From an uncultured Alistipes sp. (lineage in GTDB: Bacteria > Bacteroidota > Bacteroidia > Bacteroidales > Rikenellaceae): a stretch of 7,102 bases of DNA. Location: assembly GCA_947174575.1 (NCBI GenBank), contig CAMWJM010000061.1:1-7102 (forward strand), given 5' to 3'. Every line of letters begins with the position of its first letter. The stretch's first letter is position 1. The notes beneath the pieces are model-generated. The model worked only from the letters and a program-made list of their open reading frames with translations, was not told where the DNA came from and ran no database searches. Shown one piece after another: positions 1-6,271 of the stretch. A program made the position numbers and the translations under genes.

Positions 1-1985
1 GCGCCTACGTCGACAACCCCGACATCACGGGCGAGGAGCTCCTGCAGTACGTCAAGGGCCCCGACTTCCCCACGGGCGGCATCATCTACGGCTACGAGGG
101 GGTCCGGGAGGCCATGCTCACGGGCCGCGGCCGCGTCGTCATGCGCGCCCGCACCGAGATCGAGCATACGCCCTCGGGCCGCGAGTGCATCGTCATCACC
201 GAGATTCCCTACATGGTCAACAAGGCCGAGATGATCAAGAAGATCGCCGACATGATCAACGAGAAGAAGATCGAGGGCATCTCTTACATCAACGACGAAT
301 CCGACCGCAACGGTCTGCGCATCATCGTCATCCTCAAGCAGGACGCCGTGGCGAGCGTGGTGCTGAACAACCTGTTCAAGAATACGCCGCTGCAGACTTC
401 GTTCGCCGTGAACAACATCGCGTTGGTGGGCGGGCGGCCGCAGCTATTGTCGATGCGCGATCTGATCCGCCACTTCGTCGATCATCGCCACGATGTCGTC
501 GTGCGCCGTGCGCGCTACGACAAGCGCAAGGCCGAGGAGCGTCTGCACATCGTCCAGGGTCTTTTGATCGCCCAGGACAACATCGACGAGATCGTGCACA
601 TCATCCGCTCGTCGCAGACGCCCGACGCCGCCAAGCAGACCATGATCGAGCGCTTCGCTCTGTCGGACATCCAGGCTTCGGCCATCATCGAGATGCGTCT
701 GCGCGCCCTCACGGGGTTGGAGCACGGCAAGCTCATCGCCGAGCGCGACGAGTTGATGAAGTTGATCGCCCATCTGGAGGAGGTGCTGGGGAGCGAAGCC
801 CTGCAGCTGCAGATCATCAAGGCCGAGCTGGCCGAGATCAAGGAGAAATACGGCGACGAACGCCGCTCGGAGATCGTCTACGCCTCCGAGGAGTTCAACC
901 CCGAGGATTTCTATGCCGACGACGACATGGTCATCACCATTTCGCACATGGGCTACATCAAGCGTACGCCGCTGGCCGAGTACCGCACGCAGAACCGCGG
1001 CGGCGTCGGCGCCAAGGGCAGCGCCACGCGCGACGAGGATTTCATCGAGCACATCTATGTAGCTTCGATGCACAACACCATGCTGTTCTTCACCGAGAAG
1101 GGCCGCTGCTACTGGCTCAAGGTCTACGAGATTCCCGAGGGCGCCCGCTCGTCCAAGGGCCGCGCTATCCAGAACGTCATCCGCATCGAGCCGGACGACA
1201 AGGTGCGGGCTTATATCAATGTCAAGCGTCTCGACGACCAGGAATATGTCGACAACAACTTCATCATCATGTGTACCAAGGACGGTACGATCAAGAAGAC
1301 CAAGTTGGAGGCCTACTCGCGTCCGCGGCAGAACGGCGTCAACGCCATCGTCATCCGCGAGGGCGACCAGCTCATCGAGGCCAAGCTCACGAGCGGTGCC
1401 GCCGAGGTGATGATCGCTGCCAAGGAGGGCAAGGCCATCCGCTTCAACGAGGCCACGGTACGCCCGATCGGACGTGTCGGCGCCGGCGTGCGCGGCATTT
1501 CGCTGGAGGGCGACGACGAGGTGGTCGGCATGATCTGCATCGAGCCGGACGACAAGCGCGACGTGTTGGTGTTGAGCGAGAACGGCTACGGCAAGCGTAC
1601 CGATCTCGACGAATACCGCATCACCAACCGCGGCGGCAAGGGCGTCAAGACGATCAATATCACCGAGAAAACCGGCAAGCTCATTGCTATCCAGTCCGTG
1701 ACGGACGAGAACGATCTGATGATCATCAACCGTTCGGGTCTGACGATCCGCACCTCCGTCGAGCAGATCCGCCTGGCGGGCCGTGCCACGCAGGGCGTGC
1801 GCATCATCAACCTGCGCGAGGGCGACGCTATCGCTTCGGTCATGGCCGTGCCGGCCTCCGACGACGAGCCTGAAACGCAGGATGTAGCGAACGGTGCTCC
1901 GGGCGTCGACGTCGGTTCCGGGGCGGAATCCGTTGCGGATCGGCAGGATATGTCCGACGATGCGCCGGCGTCCGACGAGCAGTAG
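1..1985 (+). CDS. gyrA: DNA gyrase subunit A (3' portion, cut by left window edge)
   Basis: GyrA is the DNA-cleaving and DNA-wrapping subunit of gyrase (GyrA2GyrB2), which introduces negative supercoils in the cytoplasm. The open frame enters from the left; the first whole codon is at base 3, giving 660 visible residues. The N-terminal ~200 residues, with the catalytic tyrosine and quinolone-resistance region, are missing. The visible part begins in the breakage-reunion domain (motif PDFPTGGIIYGYEGVREAM, then TGRGRVVMRAR), passes through the coiled-coil arm, and reaches the C-terminal beta-pinwheel at about base 905. I can see about six blade-like repeats. The canonical GyrA-box position reads QNRGGVG (990-1010), and a later blade has TNRGGKG (1623-1643). 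The protein ends in an acidic, low-complexity tail of about 44 residues (1851-1982) before TAG. ParC is the alternative, but the box-like motifs and six blades favour GyrA. Confidence 0.96.
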   Translation, partial: AYVDNPDITGEELLQYVKGPDFPTGGIIYGYEGVREAMLTGRGRVVMRARTEIEHTPSGRECIVITEIPYMVNKAEMIKKIADMINEKKIEGISYINDESDRNGLRIIVILKQDAVASVVLNNLFKNTPLQTSFAVNNIALVGGRPQLLSMRDLIRHFVDHRHDVVVRRARYDKRKAEERLHIVQGLLIAQDNIDEIVHIIRSSQTPDAAKQTMIERFALSDIQASAIIEMRLRALTGLEHGKLIAERDELMKLIAHLEEVLGSEALQLQIIKAELAEIKEKYGDERRSEIVYASEEFNPEDFYADDDMVITISHMGYIKRTPLAEYRTQNRGGVGAKGSATRDEDFIEHIYVASMHNTMLFFTEKGRCYWLKVYEIPEGARSSKGRAIQNVIRIEPDDKVRAYINVKRLDDQEYVDNNFIIMCTKDGTIKKTKLEAYSRPRQNGVNAIVIREGDQLIEAKLTSGAAEVMIAAKEGKAIRFNEATVRPIGRVGAGVRGISLEGDDEVVGMICIEPDDKRDVLVLSENGYGKRTDLDEYRITNRGGKGVKTINITEKTGKLIAIQSVTDENDLMIINRSGLTIRTSVEQIRLAGRATQGVRIINLREGDAIASVMAVPASDDEPETQDVANGAPGVDVGSGAESVADRQDMSDDAPASDEQ

Positions 1986-2012
1986 AACAATGCAACTTTA
2001 AAATTCGATAGT

Positions 2013-3359
2013 ATGAAAAAAACGATTTGTATGGCTTTCGCTGCGCTGCTGTTCGCCGCGCCCATCGCGAATGCCCAGAAAGTGAACGAATCGGCTTTCC
2101 TGGCCAAGGTGCAGAAGAGCGATGCCGATATCGCCGATGTCAAGAAGAACGCCAAGGCTTCGACCTGGATCAACCGCGGCAAGCTGTTCTGCGACATCGC
2201 CGCCGCTCCTACGAAAGACCTCTTCATCAACATGGACGCCGCGCTGATGAAGCTGGCCGTGGGCGAACCCGCCTCCATGAGCGATGCCCAGATCGGCGGT
2301 CAGGCGTGCGAGGCTTGGGAGTATCCCTATTTCACGGCTTATGTCCGCGACAACAAGCTCGTCACCTGGAAGCAGAAGAAAGCGATCCTCGCCGATGCTC
2401 CCGCCAAGGCGATCGAGGCTTTCAACAAGGCCTACGAGTTGGATCCCAAGTCGGGCGAGAAGGTGAAGTCCGGTTTGAAGCAGGTCAGCGACTACTGCTC
2501 GCAGGTGGGTAACGCCGGTCTCGATTCGGGCGATTATGTCGGTGCCGCCGATGCCTATGCCCAGGCGTTCTGCGCCCAGTCCGGCCCCGCTTACGGCGCC
2601 GCCGATCCCGCTTTGTTGTACTATGCCGGCTATCTGCGCACCGTCGACGGCGCTACGCATCCCGAGTCGTTCGCCATGGGCGCCGATTATCTCAATAAGG
2701 CGCTCGATCTGGGCTATGCCGACGAGGAGGGCAACATCTACTACTATCTGTTCCATTGCTACTATGGTCAGAAAGCCGCCGATTCGGCTTTCGTCACCCG
2801 TGCCAAGGACGCCTTGCTTACCGGTATCGAGAAGTTCCCCAAGAACGAGCGTATCCTCGACGGCCTGATGCAGCTCTACACCACCGAAGAGGGCGTGGGC
2901 GACCCGGCCGATCTGGTGGCCATGATCGACGGTGCCCTGGCCGAGAACCCCGACAACATTGATCTGTGGTTCGGTCGCGGCCGTACGTTCTATGCACTGA
3001 AGAACTACGACGAGAGCATCGCGTCGTTCGCCAAGGTCGTGGAGCTGCAGCCCGAGATGTTCGAGGGCAACTACTATCTGGGCGTCTTCTACACCATCAA
3101 GGGCGATGCCCTGAACAAGGAGCTGAACGAGAAGCAGTATAGCAGCCAGGCTGCCTACGACGCCGATCTGCAGGCCGTCAATGCGGTGTACCTCGCCGCT
3201 GTGCCCTGGTTCGAGAAGGCCCACCAGATCAAGCCCCAGGATGTCGACACGCTCGAATTCCTCAAGCAGCTCTGCTTCCGCCTGCGCGACGAGGAGGGCA
3301 TCATGGACAAGTACAACGTCTACAACACGCTCTACAAGCAGGCCAAAGGCCTCGAATAG
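2013..3359 (+). CDS. Secreted tetratricopeptide-repeat protein of unknown function
   Basis: This 448-residue protein starts with a Sec signal peptide: a KK positive end, a hydrophobic core at residues 6-18, and a likely signal peptidase I cut after Ala-Asn-Ala at residue 21. There is no lipobox cysteine, so the mature protein should be soluble in the periplasm or peripherally bound to a membrane. The clearest TPR is residues 314-347, with the usual W/F, G, Y, A and terminal P positions. Degenerate helical repeats lie at about 124-147, 167-187, 221-250 and 348-408. TPRs usually hold protein partners; I see no enzyme motif. The ATG at 2013 is chosen because it places the signal peptide at the N-terminus. 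It lies 27 bp after gyrA behind an A/T-rich leader without a Shine-Dalgarno, and no promoter is evident in the gap, so co-transcription with gyrA is likely. A hairpin terminator follows the stop. The specific role is unknown. Confidence 0.9.
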   Translation: MKKTICMAFAALLFAAPIANAQKVNESAFLAKVQKSDADIADVKKNAKASTWINRGKLFCDIAAAPTKDLFINMDAALMKLAVGEPASMSDAQIGGQACEAWEYPYFTAYVRDNKLVTWKQKKAILADAPAKAIEAFNKAYELDPKSGEKVKSGLKQVSDYCSQVGNAGLDSGDYVGAADAYAQAFCAQSGPAYGAADPALLYYAGYLRTVDGATHPESFAMGADYLNKALDLGYADEEGNIYYYLFHCYYGQKAADSAFVTRAKDALLTGIEKFPKNERILDGLMQLYTTEEGVGDPADLVAMIDGALAENPDNIDLWFGRGRTFYALKNYDESIASFAKVVELQPEMFEGNYYLGVFYTIKGDALNKELNEKQYSSQAAYDADLQAVNAVYLAAVPWFEKAHQIKPQDVDTLEFLKQLCFRLRDEEGIMDKYNVYNTLYKQAKGLE

Positions 3360-3380
3360 AGGATATAATTTCAATTAAAT

Positions 3381-3409
3381 AAAAAGGAGGCTGCGAAGCC
3401 TCCTTTTTT
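3381..3409. terminator. Strong, apparently bidirectional intrinsic terminator
   Basis: A perfect 12-bp stem pairs 3381-3392 (AAAAAGGAGGCT) with 3397-3408 (AGCCTCCTTTTT) across a GCGA loop, which fits the GNRA tetraloop pattern. The T-run 3404-3409 follows the GC-rich part on the plus strand. The A-run 3381-3385 gives an equivalent T-run on the minus strand. It begins 21 bp after the TPR gene stop and is the natural end of the gyrA-TPR unit. Because it works in both orientations, it may also stop transcripts of the convergent lipoprotein gene, whose stop is about 155 bp away. Confidence 0.9.
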
Positions 3410-3426
3410 ATGCCCTGTTGAAAACG

Positions 3427-3534
3427 GCGAATCTACAGAATTTACAAAACTTGCGTAATTCGCAGAATTAGGGGTTGTATTACTGCATTACTTTTACTTT
3501 ACTGTATTACTGTTTGCTTATTGCTGTTGAGGAT
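3427..3534. repeat. AT-rich repetitive spacer with word pairs 27 bp apart
   Basis: This is the non-coding spacer between two convergent genes, much richer in A/T than its neighbours. CAGAATT occurs at 3436-3442 and 3463-3469. GTATTACTG occurs at 3477-3485 and 3504-3512. Both pairs are exactly 27 bp apart, so the stretch can be laid out as four degenerate 27-bp units. TTAC recurs five times between 3480 and 3510. A short inverted repeat, TGCG-TAATT-CGCA, lies at 3452-3464. No credible gene or promoter is visible here. It may be decayed tandem repeats, a dispersed intergenic element, or only low-complexity sequence. The word matches are directly visible; the 27-bp unit interpretation is weak. 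Confidence 0.35.
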
Positions 3535-3563
3535 TTGTTATTTCGCCGCTTTTTGCTTTTTTG

Positions 3564-4685
3564 CTATTTGCCGATTTTCACTTCCAGCGGCGTCGCCAGT
3601 TCTTCGGCCGTGCGAGACGTGAGTTCCGTCCATTCGTCCATGTCGGTCACGCCGCCTTTGCTCCAGCCCGAACCGGTGTAGTAAACCAGCGGTTCGCCGT
3701 CGTGCGTCGTGCGTACGGCCAGCGAGTGGCCCAGCATGTTCTGCAGAATCTTGGCTCCCGGCAGCAGGATCGACAGATAGATGTCGCCGTCGCTGACCGG
3801 ATCGGCCGAGTCGGAGGCCGCCTCGCAGAGGGCGAACCAGCCTTTGCCCGCTGCGAAATGTTTCACGTCGTGGCGTACGACACCCGCCGCGATCGGCAGC
3901 TCGTCCATGCCCGTGTAGCGGTTTTCCATGCGCGTGAAGCGCGTGCCGGCATCCAGCGTGATGATCTTCACCAGCGACACCTGCGTGCCGTCGACGTCGA
4001 ACGGGGCATAGGTCAGCTCCACCGTCGTGCGGATCGGGCCGTTGTCGAGCGTGCGCTGCGTGGCGTAGTTGTGACCCATCGGCCAGAGCTTGCCCGCCAC
4101 GAACGGCAGCGAAGCGCCGGCACCCAGCGTCACGCCCACCTTGTAGCAGTCCATGCCGTCGCCGTAGTCGTGGTGGTACTGGCCGCGGGCATAGCGCTCG
4201 TCGATCACCAGCCGGTCGGTCGACTTCACCCATACGTCGATCCCCGGCGTGATGAGTTTCTCGGGCGAGGTCTCCAGTGCCGGGCCATAGAGGCGGTAGG
4301 CCACCTTGTCGTTCTCCCACGCATAGTCGTCGTAGCGCTCGGGCACCTGACGTCCGTAGGCTTTGGAGGGGTACTCCTCGCGTTCGCCCTTGCGGATCGT
4401 GAAGCGCAGCGTCTCGCCCGGTGCGGCGTCGGTCTGGAAGAGCAGCGACTGCGGCTCCTCGTGCCCGGCATAGATCACCTGCGAGGGTACTTGTGCGCGG
4501 TTGCCGTCGAGCACCACTGCGTTCTCGGGCGTCAGGCCGCGCAGCGAGGCCAACTCGCTCCAGGCGATCTCCACGTTTTGCGCGGTGCGGGGCGTTTGCG
4601 ACGGATTGGTCACCTCGACCTGCAATCCGCCGGTGCAGGAGGCCAGCGCCAGGGCGGCCGCCCACAGAATCGTTTTGTAGTTCAT
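3564..4685 (-). CDS. DUF4861-like envelope lipoprotein, possibly linked to uronate glycan use
   Basis: This 373-residue protein has a lipoprotein signal peptide: Lys4, a hydrophobic stretch, and lipobox Leu14-Ala15-Ser16-Cys17. The residues after Cys17 (TGGLQV) lack the acidic or lysine-rich surface-export signal known in Bacteroidetes, so an outer-membrane lipoprotein facing the periplasm is most likely. From memory the body matches DUF4861 (Pfam PF16153). Marks are RYDDYAWENDKVAYRLYG (117-134), GIDVWVKS (148-155), the His/Asp/Tyr-rich YHHDYGDGMDCYKVG (170-184) and NGPIRTTVELTY (215-226). No characterised catalytic site can be assigned. The frame can be extended to a TTG at 4718, but that would overlap the predicted promoter -7 element and bury the signal peptide, so I prefer the ATG at 4685. 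It is divergent from uxaC-kdgK, which suggests shared control and a role with uronate-containing polysaccharides. That role is inferred from context only. Confidence 0.78.
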   Translation of the reverse strand: MNYKTILWAAALALASCTGGLQVEVTNPSQTPRTAQNVEIAWSELASLRGLTPENAVVLDGNRAQVPSQVIYAGHEEPQSLLFQTDAAPGETLRFTIRKGEREEYPSKAYGRQVPERYDDYAWENDKVAYRLYGPALETSPEKLITPGIDVWVKSTDRLVIDERYARGQYHHDYGDGMDCYKVGVTLGAGASLPFVAGKLWPMGHNYATQRTLDNGPIRTTVELTYAPFDVDGTQVSLVKIITLDAGTRFTRMENRYTGMDELPIAAGVVRHDVKHFAAGKGWFALCEAASDSADPVSDGDIYLSILLPGAKILQNMLGHSLAVRTTHDGEPLVYYTGSGWSKGGVTDMDEWTELTSRTAEELATPLEVKIGK

Positions 4686-4715
4686 GGCGTAAAAGGTTTT
4701 TCGGGTTTCGTGCGG

Positions 4716-4747
4716 CAAAATTACGGACTTTTCCCAAAAGGGTCAAT
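4716..4747 (-). promoter_or_regulatory. Predicted Bacteroidetes-type promoter for the lipoprotein gene
   Basis: Read on the minus strand, TAATTTTG (plus 4716-4723) matches the Bacteroidetes -7 consensus TAnnTTTG exactly. ATTG (plus 4744-4747) lies 20 bp upstream and matches the -33 TTTG at three of four bases. Transcription would start near 4709, giving a leader of about 25 nt before the ATG at 4685. It was found by eye in AT-rich sequence, so chance matches are possible. Confidence 0.55.
4728..4740. promoter_or_regulatory. Short inverted repeat inside the lipoprotein promoter spacer
   Basis: CTTTT-CCC-AAAAG forms two perfect 5-bp arms around a 3-bp centre. It lies between the predicted -33 and -7 elements of the minus-strand promoter, a position where a bound repressor would block RNA polymerase. 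The arms are short and the sequence is AT-rich, so this is only a candidate operator. Confidence 0.2.
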
Positions 4748-4769
4748 CGAAACGGCAAATATTATACTT

Positions 4770-4782
4770 AATTTGGTAAATT
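4770..4782. promoter_or_regulatory. Short inverted repeat upstream of the uxaC promoter
   Basis: AATTT-GGT-AAATT forms two perfect 5-bp arms around a 3-bp centre. An overlapping pair, CAAAT (4756-4760) and ATTTG (4771-4775), is spaced 10 bp apart. Both lie between the two divergent promoters, where one regulator could control both sides. The TTTGGTAAA core loosely recalls half-sites of FadR-type GntR regulators of hexuronate genes, but the match is too short to assign a regulator. Confidence 0.2.
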
Positions 4783-4787
4783 TTCGT

Positions 4788-4818
4788 ATTGCCGATTCGA
4801 GAGATTTTGTTAATTTTA
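4788..4818 (+). promoter_or_regulatory. Predicted Bacteroidetes-type promoter for uxaC-kdgK
   Basis: TAATTTTA (4811-4818) matches the -7 consensus TAnnTTTG at five of its six defined bases. ATTG (4788-4791) sits 19 bp upstream and matches the -33 TTTG at three of four. The predicted transcript starts about 20 nt before the uxaC ATG. The leader (4819-4843) is A-rich with no Shine-Dalgarno, as is usual in this phylum. It is weaker than the divergent promoter, which would fit a gene that needs an activator. Confidence 0.45.
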
Positions 4819-4843
4819 CGTTCGGAAAAAACTACATACCGAT

Positions 4844-6256
4844 ATGAAACAGTTCAACGACGACAATTTCCTGTTGCAGACCCCTGCGGCCGATCGGCTT
4901 TATCACGAGCACGCGGCCAAGATGCCGATCATCGACTACCACTGCCACCTCATTCCCGAGTATGTGGCTTCGAACCACCGCTTCGACAACCTGTCGAAGA
5001 TCTGGCTGGAGGGCGACCACTACAAGTGGCGCGCCATGCGCACCAACGGTGTCGACGAGCGCTACTGCACGGGCAAGGATACCACCGACTGGGAGAAGTT
5101 CGAGAAGTGGGCCGCTACGGTGCCTTACACCATGCGCAACCCGCTCTACCACTGGACGCACCTGGAGTTGAAGACGGCGTTCGGCGTCACGAAACTGTTG
5201 AACCCCTCTACGGCCCGCGAGATCTACGACGAGTGCACCGAGAAGCTGCAGAAGCCCGAGTTCTACGCCCGCGGCCTGATGCAGCACTATAATGTCGAGG
5301 TCGTTTGCACGACCGACGACCCCGTCGATTCGCTCGAACACCACATCAAGGTCGCCCAGGACGGTTTCGCCGTGCGCATGCTGCCCACGTGGCGCCCCGA
5401 CAAGGCCATGGCCGTGGAGGTGCCCGCCAACTTCAAGGCCTACATGACGAAGCTCTCCGAGGTCTCGGGCGTCGAAATCCGCAAGTTCTCCGACGTGATC
5501 GACGCGCTGCGCGTGCGCCACAAGTTCTTCGAGCAAGTCGGCTGCCGCCTTTCCGACCACGGCATCGAGGAGTTCTACGCCGAGGATTATACGCAGGCCG
5601 AGATCGACGCCATTTTCGACAAGGTGTTCGGCGGCAAGGAGCTTTCGCGCGAGGAAATCCGCAAGTATAAAACGGCCATGATGGTCGAGTTCGCCGTCAT
5701 GGATCACGAGACGGGCTGGACGCAGCAGTTCCACTACGGCGCTATCCGCGACAACAATTCTCGCATGTTCAAGCAGTTGGGTCCCGACACGGGCTTCGAC
5801 TCGATCGGCGACTTCACCGTGGGCAAGGCCATGTCCAAGTTCTTCGACATGCTCGACCGCGACGACAAGCTCACCAAGACGATCATCTACAACCTCAACC
5901 CCCGCGACAACGAGCTGGTGGCCACCATGCTGGGCAACTTCCAGGACGGCCGCTACGGCGCCGGCAAGATCCAGTTCGGCTCGGGCTGGTGGTTCCTCGA
6001 CCAGAAGGACGGCATGGAGAAGCAGATGAACGCCCTCTCGACGCTGGGCCTCTTGAGCCGCTTCGTGGGCATGCTCACCGACTCGCGCTCGTTCCTTTCG
6101 TATCCGCGCCACGAGTATTTCCGCCGTACGCTCTGCAACCTGCTGGGCAACGACATCGAGCAGGGGCTGCTGCCCGCTTCGGAGATCGACTTCATCGGCC
6201 GCGAGATCGTCGAGGGCGTATGTTACCGCAACGCTAAAAATTATTTCAAATTCTAA
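4844..6256 (+). CDS. uxaC: Glucuronate isomerase (uronate isomerase)
   Basis: UxaC (EC 5.3.1.12) is a cytoplasmic enzyme that converts D-glucuronate to D-fructuronate and D-galacturonate to D-tagaturonate, the first step of hexuronate breakdown. The 470-residue product has the length usual for the family and belongs to the amidohydrolase superfamily TIM-barrel fold. The metal-binding HxH is present in IIDYHCHL (His33, His35). Further family marks are IWLEGDHYKWRAMRTNG (53-69), CTTDDP (155-160), TWRPDK (182-187), DHG with His239, QFHYGAIRDNN (295-305), NPRDN (352-356) and DSRSFLSYPRHEYFRR (413-428). No key residue looks lost. The ATG at 4844 is the first in frame and follows a plausible promoter. 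kdgK begins 15 bp after the TAA, so the two should share an mRNA. The identification is firm; which hexuronate is preferred cannot be read from sequence. Confidence 0.96.
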   Translation: MKQFNDDNFLLQTPAADRLYHEHAAKMPIIDYHCHLIPEYVASNHRFDNLSKIWLEGDHYKWRAMRTNGVDERYCTGKDTTDWEKFEKWAATVPYTMRNPLYHWTHLELKTAFGVTKLLNPSTAREIYDECTEKLQKPEFYARGLMQHYNVEVVCTTDDPVDSLEHHIKVAQDGFAVRMLPTWRPDKAMAVEVPANFKAYMTKLSEVSGVEIRKFSDVIDALRVRHKFFEQVGCRLSDHGIEEFYAEDYTQAEIDAIFDKVFGGKELSREEIRKYKTAMMVEFAVMDHETGWTQQFHYGAIRDNNSRMFKQLGPDTGFDSIGDFTVGKAMSKFFDMLDRDDKLTKTIIYNLNPRDNELVATMLGNFQDGRYGAGKIQFGSGWWFLDQKDGMEKQMNALSTLGLLSRFVGMLTDSRSFLSYPRHEYFRRTLCNLLGNDIEQGLLPASEIDFIGREIVEGVCYRNAKNYFKF

Positions 6257-6271
6257 AATCCCTATAACCCT

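Noticed and set aside
1998..3374. Long open frame on the minus strand opposite the TPR gene
   Set aside because: It mirrors the plus-strand TPR gene in a GC-rich genome. Its product is a leucine/valine/glycine-rich sequence without recognisable motifs, whereas the plus frame has a signal peptide and TPR pattern.
3475..3681. Small plus-strand frame beginning in the spacer
   Set aside because: Its hydrophobic N-terminus comes from T-rich low-complexity DNA, and it runs antisense into the lipoprotein gene 3' end. It has no promoter or leader support and sits just after a terminator.
4686..4718. Longer N-terminus for the lipoprotein starting from TTG at 4718
   Set aside because: It would add 11 residues in front of a complete lipoprotein signal peptide, and the TTG overlaps the best promoter -7 match, so it is probably not transcribed.
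3538..4758. Second minus-strand frame overlapping the lipoprotein gene
   Set aside because: Its product is arginine-rich and patternless. The frame ending at 3564 has a lipoprotein signal and conserved motifs.
3561..4847. Plus-strand open frame opposite the lipoprotein gene
   Set aside because: It is an arginine/alanine/valine-rich shadow with no start context and it runs into the uxaC start.
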